A stretch of DNA of 64,000 bases, from assembly GCF_000830505.1 (NCBI RefSeq), contig NZ_JXOK01000006.1:62001-126000 (forward strand). Reading direction: 5' to 3'. This DNA comes from Vibrio mytili (GTDB lineage Bacteria > Pseudomonadota > Gammaproteobacteria > Enterobacterales > Vibrionaceae). The position numbers were made by a program, and so were the translations under genes. Each line of letters opens with the position of its first letter. Within the stretch, counting starts at the first letter, position 1. The notes beneath the pieces were generated by a model, which worked only from the letters and a program-made list of their open reading frames with translations, was not told the origin of the DNA and ran no database searches. Of the stretch, positions 37,877-46,737 are shown in pieces.

Positions 37877-37898
37877 TCCACACAGGTTGATAGTTTTC

Positions 37899-37940
37899 GG
37901 GGGGCAGCTTTTCCTGAATCCGGAGCTGTCCCCTTTTTTT
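37899..37940 (+). terminator. Hairpin between capsid and protease genes
   Basis: A 10-bp stem GGGGGCAGCT / AGCTGTCCCC (one G-T pair) followed by seven Ts. Partial termination here would set a high capsid to protease ratio. Confidence 0.75.
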
Positions 37941-37959
37941 AAATTCAAAGGCACCCACT

Positions 37960-38490
37960 ATGGAATTGAGAGCATCAACAATTAAATCAGAATCAGGGCA
38001 ATTGGTCGGAAAAGCTATTGCTTTTGGTTCTCAATCGCATGATCTAGGCGGTTTCGTGGAAATCATTGAACCGGCAGCATTTGATAATCATTTATCAACT
38101 AACCCCGATGTCAGAGCGTTATACGAACATGACGGTAAAGAGCTATTAGGACGCACCACCAGTGGAACATTGACCATTAACAAGCGTTCAGATGGTATTC
38201 ACGTCGAAATTGACCCACCATCGACTCAAGCAGGTAACGACTGCAAAGAACTAGTAAAACGTGGCGATATTAACGGGATGAGTTTCGGTTTTGTAGCGAT
38301 TCGAGACCGTTGGGACTGGAACGCACAGCCCGTACCTGTTCGACATGTACTTGAAGCAGAACTACGAGAAGTAACCGTGACGGCCACCCCTGCTTATGAA
38401 GCGTCAAGCGTTGTATTGCGTTCACTAGCAGACCATAAACGTGAGGGAACAGACCTCAACGAATTATGGCTACAGTATTTAGAGGTCTGA
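37960..38490 (+). CDS. HK97-family prohead protease of the satellite
   Basis: 176 aa. It has the S78-type layout: GKAIAFGSQSHDLGGFVEII start, LYEHDGKELLGRT with the catalytic-histidine region, and NGMSFGF with the likely serine. It cuts the capsid scaffold domain during assembly. The portal gene begins two bases after its stop. Confidence 0.85.
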   Translation: MELRASTIKSESGQLVGKAIAFGSQSHDLGGFVEIIEPAAFDNHLSTNPDVRALYEHDGKELLGRTTSGTLTINKRSDGIHVEIDPPSTQAGNDCKELVKRGDINGMSFGFVAIRDRWDWNAQPVPVRHVLEAELREVTVTATPAYEASSVVLRSLADHKREGTDLNELWLQYLEV

Positions 38491-38492
38491 TT

Positions 38493-39545
38493 ATGCTTGG
38501 GTTATTCAAACGAAAAAAAACGGAAGAACGAGCGTTAACACTAGAACAACTAGAGCGCATGTTTTCACATAGTACCAGCACAGGTATTGCGGTAAATGCC
38601 GACAATGCACAATCAGTAAGCGCGGTATTCAGCGCAATGAGCTTTATATCAAAACAAGTTGCAGGTTACCCAATCACCAGTGACAACCCTGGCACAAGTG
38701 TTTTACTCAGCATTTCACCAGACACACTACAAGCTATCACTGCATATCAGTGGCGTATCAGCACAATGCTGAACCTGCTAGCCAATGGTAACAGCTACTC
38801 TCGCATCCACTGGGACCGAACAGGACAAGCAGAGCGCATCGAATTTCTAGCGAGTAATCGTGTAACTAATATTATCGAAGCCAATAAGCTAAAAGGCTAC
38901 AGAGTCGACGGTTACCCCGTACCTACACACAGCGTATTACATTTTCGTATCAACTCGTTAGATGGACTGACAGGGCGATCCCCTATCACGGTTTGTCGTG
39001 AATCTATTGGTGAAGCGATTAAGCAGAATCAAGTTTCAGGTGAACAGCTAAAGAGTAGCTTTAAACCTAATGCAGTGATCGAGGTAGAAGGGGCTTTCAA
39101 CGATAAAACGGCTCTCATGCGATTTAAAGAGCGAATGAACGCCAGGGAAAAAGGCGGTTTATTAATGCTTGAAAAAGGCATGACCATGAAAACCGTTTCT
39201 GTTTCGAATGCCGATATGGAATTCATTGAAAATCGTAAATTTTCAGTCGATGAAGTCGCCCGAATGTTCAACCTGGACAAAATCTGGTTACAAAACAGTG
39301 GAACCGGTGCGAAATACGACGAAGTAAACGCAAGCCAAAAATCCCTACTAACTAACACTATTCATCCATATCTGAACGCTATCGAATCAGAGTTAAAGCT
39401 AAAACTCATTGATGCGTCAATAAAATTCAACCTGTCAGAGATTCAAAGGCTAGATGTAAACACCCGTTATGAAGTTTACGCAAAAGCAATCGAAATGGGA
39501 CTACTGACCCCCGAAGAAGTAAAAGAGCGTGAAGGTCTAATATGA
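38493..39545 (+). CDS. HK97-family portal protein of the satellite
   Basis: 350 aa from the ATG at 38493 (AGAGG upstream); an open frame from 38466 would overlap the protease. Portal features include LLANGNSYSRIHWDRTG, VLHFRINSLDGLTGRSPI and VDEVARMFNL. It forms the DNA gate of the capsid. ATGA coupling to the HNH gene. Confidence 0.85.
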   Translation: MLGLFKRKKTEERALTLEQLERMFSHSTSTGIAVNADNAQSVSAVFSAMSFISKQVAGYPITSDNPGTSVLLSISPDTLQAITAYQWRISTMLNLLANGNSYSRIHWDRTGQAERIEFLASNRVTNIIEANKLKGYRVDGYPVPTHSVLHFRINSLDGLTGRSPITVCRESIGEAIKQNQVSGEQLKSSFKPNAVIEVEGAFNDKTALMRFKERMNAREKGGLLMLEKGMTMKTVSVSNADMEFIENRKFSVDEVARMFNLDKIWLQNSGTGAKYDEVNASQKSLLTNTIHPYLNAIESELKLKLIDASIKFNLSEIQRLDVNTRYEVYAKAIEMGLLTPEEVKEREGLI

Positions 39546-39964
39546 TTTTCCGTTGCAATGATTGTGGCAGACGAATAGCAGAATCAGATAAAGGGCGGTG
39601 CTCACAACATCGCCGCGAGTATAACCGAGTATCAGATCGCAACCGCAACAGAAAAAATCACTCAGCACAGTATGGTTATGAGTGGCAGAAAACCAGAGCG
39701 TATATGAGAGCTATTTACCCGTTATGTTTGAACTGTTTTCTCAATGACAGGCTGACACTTGCTGATGAAGTAGATCATATTCGCAACCTAAACGATGGTT
39801 CACAGTTTACCGACATCCACGGCCATGAAAATTTAGCCCCTTTATGCAAAAAATGCCACACGTGGAAAACATACAACATCGACCCATTGCCAAGAAATTC
39901 ACCAACCCTAAGACGATGGATCAAACATATGAACACAGCCAAGAGGAAATTTAATAATGGCTAG
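39542..39964 (+). CDS. HNH endonuclease of the satellite packaging module
   Basis: 140 aa. Two CxxC zinc pairs (CNDC, CKKC) and the HNH core VDHIRNLNDG...HENLAPLC. In cos-type phages and cfPICIs an HNH protein next to the terminase is needed for cos cutting. Confidence 0.85.
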   Translation: MIFRCNDCGRRIAESDKGRCSQHRREYNRVSDRNRNRKNHSAQYGYEWQKTRAYMRAIYPLCLNCFLNDRLTLADEVDHIRNLNDGSQFTDIHGHENLAPLCKKCHTWKTYNIDPLPRNSPTLRRWIKHMNTAKRKFNNG

Positions 39965-40307
39965 AATGAGACAACCACAAAACAAACCATTGCTAGGTAA
40001 ATCAGGGATGAAAATGTGGCGACGTTATGCGCCATTATTGCCAAATCAAGCAACTGAATCAGACTGGGATTTATTAGAAAACTATTGCTTACAGTTTGCT
40101 ATGAATCAACAGTCAGCCTCAGAGATACAAGAACAAGGCTCAACAGTAACCAATGGAGCAGGAACACGAGTTCAGAACCCTGCTAACGCTATGTTTAACG
40201 CAACCAGTAAGCAAATTGTTGTATTAGCTAAAGAGTTGAACCTTACAGCTCTATCACAACACCGTAACCAGTTAGAGAGCGAAGAAGATGACGGATTCGA
40301 CGCTTAA
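39957..40307 (+). CDS. Terminase small subunit (P27 family)
   Basis: 116 aa, with the P27-like ending NPANAMFNATSKQIVVLAKE, then an ALSQHRNQ segment. It recognises the packaging site and overlaps the large subunit gene by 20 bases. Confidence 0.8.
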   Translation: MARMRQPQNKPLLGKSGMKMWRRYAPLLPNQATESDWDLLENYCLQFAMNQQSASEIQEQGSTVTNGAGTRVQNPANAMFNATSKQIVVLAKELNLTALSQHRNQLESEEDDGFDA

Positions 40308-41928
40308 CTATCATCAATATGCGCTAGACATACAACACGGGGTAATCCCTGCATGTAAATCTATGCTTAAAACTGTAGAGCGTTATTTTAATGACCTACA
40401 GCGTAATGACATTTATCTGGATGTTGATGAAGCTAAACGAATCATTCATTTTTGCTCGTACGTCACCCACTTTAAAGGACCATTAGCTGGCCAACCCTTT
40501 ACTATTGAACCGTGGGAAGAATTCATTTTAATCAATGCAATTTGCTGGAAGTGGTCAAGCACTGGTTTGCGCCGGTTCCGTGAGGCGTTTATTTTAGTTC
40601 CACGTAAGAACGGAAAATCATTTCTGTCATCGATAGTCGCTAACTACTTCCTACTAATGGAACAAAAGCAACAAGACATTGCTTGCTATGCCATGAACGC
40701 ACAACAAGCAAGAATTGTGTTTGATGGTGCAAAAATGATGGTGACACAAAGTAAGGCAATGAAAAGGCGAAGTGTCATAAACGCCCACAAAATGACCCAT
40801 GTTAAAAGTAATAGCCGGTTTGAACCCGTAAACAGTAAAGCTGGCGGTCAAGAAGGACGTAACGACAGCATCATCATTTGCGATGAATTACATACTCACC
40901 CTAATAGCGACATGTTTGACGTAATGTCGCTAGGAACAGCAGCCCGACCAGAATCATTACATTTCATCATAAGCACCGCTGGAACCGACACAATCAGTTT
41001 TTGCAAACAACTTTATGACCAATTTAAAACCTACACCCCCGACACTACATTTACAGCAATTTATGAACTCGATGAAAAGAAAGAGGTTGAATACCCGTCA
41101 ACATGGATCAAGGCAAACCCGAATCTGGGTGTTTCTGTCCACTCGCAAGAAATAAGCGACACCATAGAAAAAGCCAGGGCAATTCCTCACCGATTTAGTG
41201 AGGTATTAACTAAGCGTTTCAATCTATGGACACAAGGGGAACAACAGTTCATAGAACAAGACGACTGGAACAAGTGTTTTAAGCCTAAGGAACACAAACC
41301 GAGTAACACACTACCTGTAATAATTGGCATCGACCTTTCCAGTGTTAGCGATATATCCGCTTTATGGTGTGTCCAGCCTACGGGAAAAACAGGTGAAGTT
41401 CGAGTATGGGGTAAGTGTTATTTACCTGAACGAGCACTGGAACGAGGACGCAAAAACGCTGACATATATAAGCAATGGGTAAAAAGAGGATGGTTAACGA
41501 TTGCCGGTGATCGAACCATTGATTATGAATACATCGAAAAAGAAATTCATCACCTAGCTGAACAATATCAAGTAATCAGTGTTGCTTTTGACCCGTGGAA
41601 CAGTAACCAAATGTTGACCCGTCTTGAATCTGAAGGCGTACCCGTTGAGAAAGTAAGACAAGGTTTTATTACCCTATCCCCTGCCACTAAAGCCTTACAA
41701 ACCGCAGTTATTCAAGAAAAAGTTATTCATGATAATAACCCTATTCTGAATTGGGCAATAGAGAACGTAACCCTTTCCAATGACGCAGCGGGGAACATCA
41801 AACCAGACAAGCAACGCAGCCACAACAAAATAGACCCAGTAGCAGCACTTATTAACGCCTATCACGTGTGGGGACTTGAAGAAGAACAGCAGACATTAAC
41901 CGGGGAAGTGTTCACAATGGAATGGTGA
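40288..41928 (+). CDS. Terminase large subunit
   Basis: 546 aa. The ATPase has a Walker A-like LVPRKNGKSFLS and a Walker B IIICDELHTH, with motif III-like FIISTAGTD. The nuclease domain begins VIIGIDLSSVSDISAL and has a later D in VAFDPWNSNQ. It pumps DNA into the satellite capsid. It is the last gene before attR; no tail or lysis genes follow. Confidence 0.9.
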   Translation: MTDSTLNYHQYALDIQHGVIPACKSMLKTVERYFNDLQRNDIYLDVDEAKRIIHFCSYVTHFKGPLAGQPFTIEPWEEFILINAICWKWSSTGLRRFREAFILVPRKNGKSFLSSIVANYFLLMEQKQQDIACYAMNAQQARIVFDGAKMMVTQSKAMKRRSVINAHKMTHVKSNSRFEPVNSKAGGQEGRNDSIIICDELHTHPNSDMFDVMSLGTAARPESLHFIISTAGTDTISFCKQLYDQFKTYTPDTTFTAIYELDEKKEVEYPSTWIKANPNLGVSVHSQEISDTIEKARAIPHRFSEVLTKRFNLWTQGEQQFIEQDDWNKCFKPKEHKPSNTLPVIIGIDLSSVSDISALWCVQPTGKTGEVRVWGKCYLPERALERGRKNADIYKQWVKRGWLTIAGDRTIDYEYIEKEIHHLAEQYQVISVAFDPWNSNQMLTRLESEGVPVEKVRQGFITLSPATKALQTAVIQEKVIHDNNPILNWAIENVTLSNDAAGNIKPDKQRSHNKIDPVAALINAYHVWGLEEEQQTLTGEVFTMEW

Positions 41929-41984
41929 CATCCAAATAATCACATGATTTATTTTAATGTGGGATATGGGTGGGATAGAACGAC

Positions 41985-42020
41985 AAAGCCCCGACAACTC
42001 ATTGAATTATCGGGGCTTTT
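41985..42020 (-). terminator. Terminator of tRNA-Arg, supplied by the satellite
   Basis: AGCCCCGA...TCGGGGCT hairpin with a T-rich minus-strand tail, just downstream of the tRNA. A near copy lies in attL. Confidence 0.75.
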
Positions 42021-42047
42021 TGAATAAATGGCACGCCCTGTAGGATT
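41985..42047. repeat. attR of the satellite
   Basis: 63-bp near-copy of 31262-31324, with the 26-bp exact core at 42022-42047. The core overlaps the last 19 bases of the intact tRNA-Arg gene, so insertion rebuilt the tRNA at this end. Confidence 0.9.
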
Positions 42048-42105
42048 CGAACCTACGACCACATCCTTAGAAGGGACGTGCTCTATCCAGCTGAGCTAAG
42101 GGCGC
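42029..42105 (-). tRNA. tRNA-Arg (anticodon UCU)
   Basis: 77 nt with encoded CCA. The acceptor is GCGCCCT pairing with AGGGCGT (one G-U at the top), with the D-arm TTAGCTCAGCTGGATAGAGCA, T-arm GGTTCGAATCC, and anticodon loop CTTCTAA with anticodon TCT. It is the target of the satellite integrase. Confidence 0.95.
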
Positions 42106-42308
42106 GCTACAAGGAAAGGATTATACGAGTTCAAATGGGTAAATCAACGGCTTTTCGTAACATTATGTTCTGAGTGCCTAAAAAAAGGACACCAAGCAAG
42201 ATTATGTTTAAAATCACCACAAAGCAAACGTTTGCGTATGGATGTTAATTTGAATTTCTGCGACAATGCGCGGCAAATAATTTGCCTTCTTAATATATAA
42301 GGAAAGTC

Positions 42309-43169
42309 ATGACTGCTCAAAATATAGACGGAACTCTCATTTCCCAAACTGTTCGCTCCGAAGTTGCTGCACGTGTAAAAGCGCGTGTTGAGGCGGGCTT
42401 ACGTGCTCCTGGTCTTGCAGTAGTTTTAGTTGGTGAAGATCCAGCTTCTCAAGTTTATGTTGGCAGTAAACGCCGAGCATGTGAAGAAGTTGGCTTCATT
42501 TCTAAGTCTTTTGACCTTCCTGCTACCACGACAGAAAAAGAGTTACTTGCTCTCATTGATGAGCTGAATAACGATAACCAAATCGACGGTATTTTAGTTC
42601 AATTACCACTGCCAGCGGGCATTGATAGTACGCATGTTCTAGAGCGTATTCACCCTGAGAAAGACGTCGATGGTTTCCATCCGTACAACGTTGGTCGCCT
42701 TGCTCAGCGCATTCCTAAACTGCGCTCATGCACGCCGAAAGGCATTATTACCCTGCTCGATCGTTACAATATCAATTTGCGTGGTAAACACGCTGTGGTT
42801 GTGGGTGCATCAAACATCGTTGGTCGCCCAATGACGCTAGAGCTGTTGCTTGCAGGTTGTACCACCACAACGTGTCACCGCTTTACCAAAGATTTAGAGC
42901 ACCATGTTCGTCAAGCTGATGTGGTTGTGGTTGCGGTAGGCAAACCGAACTTCATCCCTGGTGACTGGATTAAGAAAGGTGCTGTGATTGTGGATGTCGG
43001 CATTAACCGTTTAGACTCAGGTAAATTGGTTGGCGATGTGGAGTACGATAAAGCGCGTGAGCACGCAAGCTTTATTACGCCCGTTCCAGGTGGTGTTGGC
43101 CCGATGACGGTCGCTAGCCTGATTGAGAATACCATGTTGGCGTGTGAGCAGTTCCATACCGACAAGTAA
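42309..43169 (+). CDS. folD: Bifunctional methylene-THF dehydrogenase/methenyl-THF cyclohydrolase
   Basis: 286 aa, the usual length. Signatures include [21 protein letters not shown] with the catalytic lysine and tyrosine, [10 protein letters not shown], and the NADP-binding [10 protein letters not shown]. It interconverts methylene- and formyl-tetrahydrofolate in the cytosol. RBS AAGGAA precedes the ATG. Confidence 0.95.
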   Translation: MTAQNIDGTLISQTVRSEVAARVKARVEAGLRAPGLAVVLVGEDPASQVYVGSKRRACEEVGFISKSFDLPATTTEKELLALIDELNNDNQIDGILVQLPLPAGIDSTHVLERIHPEKDVDGFHPYNVGRLAQRIPKLRSCTPKGIITLLDRYNINLRGKHAVVVGASNIVGRPMTLELLLAGCTTTTCHRFTKDLEHHVRQADVVVVAVGKPNFIPGDWIKKGAVIVDVGINRLDSGKLVGDVEYDKAREHASFITPVPGGVGPMTVASLIENTMLACEQFHTDK

Positions 43170-43220
43170 TGCCCTGTCTTATGTCTTAAATAAGTCATGA
43201 AACAAGACATTGAAATAAAG

Positions 43221-43243
43221 AAGGCTCCTCGCGGAGCCTTTTT
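43221..43243. terminator. Terminator between folD and the transglycosylase gene
   Basis: AAGGCTCC TCGC GGAGCCTT with T tail on the plus strand; it may serve both convergent genes. Confidence 0.85.
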
Positions 43244-43278
43244 AGTAAATGTCTTGTAAATATAGCACTCGAGGTTAT

Positions 43279-44247
43279 TTATCGAATTGTGTCCGCTAAG
43301 TGACTTACCGCCAATGCAAAGTAATAAGAACGATTCCACTTCATTAGCACGTTGTAGTTGTTGTACACCAAGTAAGTACGGCCATTTTCGTCATCTGGCA
43401 TGATTAGCCATGCTTTGATGTCTTCATCGAGTGTTGGCAATGGACTACCGTCGTACTTAGTGATACCCAGTTTGCTCCACTCTTGCAGGTACTTACCTTT
43501 TTCTTCCGTGCGGCCTTCTAATTCACGATCAATGCCATGTGGCACTTTCACCTGACGTCCCCACGTGTAGCTGTCATCCCAACCGGATTGACTCAAGTAG
43601 TTGGCTGTCGAAGCAAACACGTCAGCTTCGGTTTTCCAAATGTCCTTCTTACCGTCACCGTTGCCATCCGCGGCAAAGCGAAGGAAAGAGCTTGGCATGA
43701 ACTGACACTGTCCCATCGCCCCCGCCCATGAGCCTTTGAAGTTGTCTAGATCGATGTGGCCTTGGTCAAGGATTTGCAATGCAGCCATGGCTTCGCTGCG
43801 GAAGAACTCTTCACGGCGACCTTCAAATGCCATCGTCGACAGTGCATCAATGATGCGATAATTACCCGTGAATTTACCGAAGTTACTTTCTACGCCCCAT
43901 AGAGCGACAATAAAACGCGGCTGCACGCCATAAGTATCGCCAATGCGCTTTAACTCTGCGTAATGCTCTTTATACAGGCTACGAGCTTGTTTCACCTTCC
44001 AATCTGGTACAGCACGAGGAATATATTCATCTAGCGTTAGCTTCTTCTCTGGCTGATTACGATCCGCTTTGACCGCTCGAGGTTTGTACTCAACATTCGC
44101 GAACGCAGCACTGATCACTTGTTCAGAGATGCCTTTTTCACGCGCTTCTGTACGTAGTTTCTGTAAATATTCTTCAAAACCCTCACTACTTGCGTAAGCC
44201 GAGGTACACACACCAACACTGAGCAACGTTGCCAGTAACTTTTTCAT
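43279..44247 (-). CDS. Lytic murein transglycosylase, MltB family
   Basis: 322 aa with a signal peptide ending at ...SAYA-SS. The SLT_2/GH103 domain has IVALWGVESNFGKF, with the catalytic Glu in GVES, then GSWAGAMGQCQFMPSSF and DGNGDGKKDIW. It cuts glycan strands in the periplasm to anhydro-muropeptides. No lipobox, so it is a soluble MltB relative rather than the lipoprotein. Confidence 0.85.
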   Translation of the reverse strand: MKKLLATLLSVGVCTSAYASSEGFEEYLQKLRTEAREKGISEQVISAAFANVEYKPRAVKADRNQPEKKLTLDEYIPRAVPDWKVKQARSLYKEHYAELKRIGDTYGVQPRFIVALWGVESNFGKFTGNYRIIDALSTMAFEGRREEFFRSEAMAALQILDQGHIDLDNFKGSWAGAMGQCQFMPSSFLRFAADGNGDGKKDIWKTEADVFASTANYLSQSGWDDSYTWGRQVKVPHGIDRELEGRTEEKGKYLQEWSKLGITKYDGSPLPTLDEDIKAWLIMPDDENGRTYLVYNNYNVLMKWNRSYYFALAVSHLADTIR

Positions 44248-44288
44248 ATTGACTCCTTGAGCAAATCAGAAGCTCTTCGCAAGCCAGC

Positions 44289-44573
44289 TTACTGTTCGCC
44301 TTTTTGCTGAGCTTTTTGTTCTTTGTATTGTTCTAATAAGTTTTCCGGCGGAGGCGGAAGTTGTAGAAAAAAACCTTCGCTTTGTAATGACGTTTTGACT
44401 TTCTCTATGTCAACTTGTGCCAATGTACGGCCATCAAGTTTAATCGTCATGACAGCGATAGGCTTACCGAACATCTGCATCAAGGTGTCAGGAACCTGTG
44501 AAAAATCATCCTTTTTAGGGATATAGAGGTAAGCACCTTCTTTTTTTGCGCTTTTATAAATAGAACAAAGCAT
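44289..44573 (-). CDS. ycgL: YcgL domain-containing protein
   Basis: 94 aa, opening [18 protein letters not shown], as in YcgL of E. coli. Function unknown. Its position divergent from minC is conserved in gammaproteobacteria. Confidence 0.85.
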   Translation of the reverse strand: MLCSIYKSAKKEGAYLYIPKKDDFSQVPDTLMQMFGKPIAVMTIKLDGRTLAQVDIEKVKTSLQSEGFFLQLPPPPENLLEQYKEQKAQQKGEQ

Positions 44574-44770
44574 GACACGCCTTTTATGCTGATTTTGCCG
44601 CTTTTACAACGGACTGAGTTGAAAACGTCAAATTCTCGCAAACTAAACAAAAAATTTGAGATTAATTCGCTTATTTACCTTCGAGAGAACTTGCTGCGTT
44701 AAAGGATGAAATATAACATGACAGACCTAGTTTAAGGCAACGCTCTTTCAATAAAGGCAAGAAGTCCACG

Positions 44771-45499
44771 ATGACCCATTCACCAGACCTTAAAGGTAGC
44801 AGTTTTACTTTGTCAGTTTTACACCTTTCTGACAACAAGATCATAAACACTGTCGAATTTTTGCAAGAAAAAGTGTCTCAAGCACCCTCTTTCTTTCAAT
44901 CCGCGCCTTTAGTTATCAATATAGCAAAAGTCGCTGGCGACATTGATTTCACCGCCCTTAAACAAGGTATCGCAGATGCGGGCTTTATCCCGGTGGGTGT
45001 CACAGGTTGCAAAGATAAGCAGGTACAAAAACTTGCTTCAGAAGCAGGCTTTGCCATTATGTCTGCAAGTAAATCGGCAAGCCAAGAGGCAAAGAAGCAG
45101 AAAGTGGCGACAAATGTAGAATCGCTGAAAAACGCAGAACCGGTGAAAAAGGCATCAACGAAAACGGCACCCGCGAAAATTGTTCGTACGCCGATTCGTT
45201 CAGGGCAACAAATTTATGCGAAAGATGGCGATTTAATTGTGCTATCACATGTAAGTGCAGGCGCAGAAGTGATTGCCGATGGCTCAATCCATATCCATGG
45301 TACGTTACGTGGCCGCGCAATTGCGGGAGCAAACGGCCAACAGGAAGCGCGGATTATTTGCCACGATTTACAAGCAGAACTGGTTTCCATTGCAGGGAAT
45401 TATTGGTTAAGCGATCAAATTAAGAGTGAGTATTGGCAAAAGAAAGTCATGATCAGTAAAGCAGATGAATCATTACATCTAGAGACGCTCACGATTTAA
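44771..45499 (+). CDS. minC: Septum site-determining protein MinC
   Basis: 242 aa. N-terminal FtsZ-inhibiting domain, a charged lysine/alanine-rich linker (about residues 105-135) and a C-terminal beta-helix domain with [20 protein letters not shown] and [14 protein letters not shown]. First gene of minCDE, blocking FtsZ rings near the poles with MinD. Confidence 0.95.
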   Translation: MTHSPDLKGSSFTLSVLHLSDNKIINTVEFLQEKVSQAPSFFQSAPLVINIAKVAGDIDFTALKQGIADAGFIPVGVTGCKDKQVQKLASEAGFAIMSASKSASQEAKKQKVATNVESLKNAEPVKKASTKTAPAKIVRTPIRSGQQIYAKDGDLIVLSHVSAGAEVIADGSIHIHGTLRGRAIAGANGQQEARIICHDLQAELVSIAGNYWLSDQIKSEYWQKKVMISKADESLHLETLTI

Positions 45500-45516
45500 T
45501 CTAAAAAGGAAAAAAA

Positions 45517-46329
45517 ATGGCACGCATTATTGTAGTAACGTCTGGTAAAGGTGGCGTTGGCAAAACCACTTCAAGCGCAGCCATCGCCTCAGGCTTGGCT
45601 CTTAAGGGTAATAAGACTGTGGTGATCGATTTCGATATCGGTTTGCGTAACCTCGATCTTATCATGGGTTGTGAACGCCGTGTTGTTTATGACTTTGTTA
45701 ACGTCATTAACGGTGAAGCGACGTTGAATCAGGCGCTGATCAAAGATAAGCGTACTGACAATCTGTTCATTCTCCCTGCTTCTCAAACACGTGATAAAGA
45801 CGCGCTCACCAAAGATGGTGTGCAGCGCGTGTTCAATGAACTGGGTGATATGGGCTTTGACTTTGTCATCTGTGATTCACCAGCAGGCATCGAGCAAGGT
45901 GCATTAATGGCACTGTACTACGCCGATGAAGCGATTGTAACGACCAACCCTGAAGTCTCTTCTGTTCGCGACTCTGACCGAATCTTAGGTATTTTAGATT
46001 CTAAGTCACTGCGCGCCGAGCAAGGGCTAGAGCCTGTCAAGCAGCACCTGCTTTTGACTCGTTACAATCCTTCACGCGTAAACCAAGGCGAAATGCTGAG
46101 CGTGGAAGACGTCGAAGAGATTCTTCATATCCCACTATTGGGTGTGATCCCAGAAAGCCAGGCGGTACTGAATGCATCAAACAAAGGTGTACCTGTTACG
46201 TTTGACGAAAACACCGATGCTGGTATGGCGTATTCCGACACGGTTGATCGCTTATTAGGCAATCAGGTTGAGTTTCGTTTCCTTACTGAGGAGAAGAAAG
46301 GATTATTTAAACGACTGTTCGGAGGCTAG
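45517..46329 (+). CDS. minD: Septum site-determining ATPase MinD
   Basis: 270 aa. Deviant Walker [22 protein letters not shown], and a C-terminal amphipathic membrane-targeting helix ([11 protein letters not shown]). Recruits MinC to the membrane and oscillates with MinE. Good RBS (AAAAAGGA). Confidence 0.95.
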   Translation: MARIIVVTSGKGGVGKTTSSAAIASGLALKGNKTVVIDFDIGLRNLDLIMGCERRVVYDFVNVINGEATLNQALIKDKRTDNLFILPASQTRDKDALTKDGVQRVFNELGDMGFDFVICDSPAGIEQGALMALYYADEAIVTTNPEVSSVRDSDRILGILDSKSLRAEQGLEPVKQHLLLTRYNPSRVNQGEMLSVEDVEEILHIPLLGVIPESQAVLNASNKGVPVTFDENTDAGMAYSDTVDRLLGNQVEFRFLTEEKKGLFKRLFGG

Positions 46330-46331
46330 AC

Positions 46332-46595
46332 ATGTCACTATTAGAATTTTTCCGCCCACAAAAGAAAAAATCGGCAAGCCTAGCAAAAGAGCGCTTGCAA
46401 ATTATTGTGGCAGAACGCCGTAGCCAAGATGACCCTGCGCCTTCTTACTTGCCTCAGCTAAAAGAGGACATTCTTAAGGTGATTGGCAAATACGTTGATA
46501 TTGATCCGAACATGGTTGATTTGTCGTTTGAGCATAAAGATGATGACATCTCTGTACTTGAGCTAAACGTGAAACTGCCAGACGACGAGAAATAA
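46332..46595 (+). CDS. minE: Cell division topological specificity factor MinE
   Basis: 87 aa. The N-terminal [20 protein letters not shown] is the MinD-binding/membrane segment, and the rest is the dimerisation domain. Two bp after minD. Confidence 0.95.
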   Translation: MSLLEFFRPQKKKSASLAKERLQIIVAERRSQDDPAPSYLPQLKEDILKVIGKYVDIDPNMVDLSFEHKDDDISVLELNVKLPDDEK

Positions 46596-46678
46596 CCGCT
46601 CGAAACGTTCGACAGCGAATGTCAGTACTATCCCGAACGGCATAAAAACAGAACGTGCATACAAAACGTGCAAAACAG

Positions 46679-46706
46679 AAAAAGGTTGCAACAGGCCAAC
46701 CTTTTT
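46679..46706. terminator. Terminator between minE and rnd
   Basis: AAAAAGGTTG...CAACCTTTTT hairpin between convergent genes, usable in both directions. Confidence 0.8.
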
Positions 46707-46737
46707 ATTTGCTATCACTTATTTTCTACAACTTGTA

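Larger units (their letters stand above)
31262..42047. mobile_element. Capsid-forming phage satellite (cfPICI-like) integrated in tRNA-Arg
   Basis: A 10.7-kb element bounded by direct repeats of the tRNA-Arg(UCU) 3' end. In order it holds integrase, an unknown gene, an AlpA-like regulator, small ORFs, a VapE-type primase, a noncoding repeat region, capsid, prohead protease, portal, HNH endonuclease, TerS and TerL. There are no tail, lysis or repressor-antirepressor modules. This is the described gene plan of capsid-forming PICIs, which build and fill their own capsids and take tails from a helper phage. None of its genes is frameshifted, so it looks intact. Confidence 0.85.

Noticed and set aside
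31262-42047. Defective prophage that lost its tail genes
   Set aside because: All genes are intact and closely spaced, and the set and order equal a known satellite plan; the loss of exactly tail and lysis genes with intact att sites is less likely.
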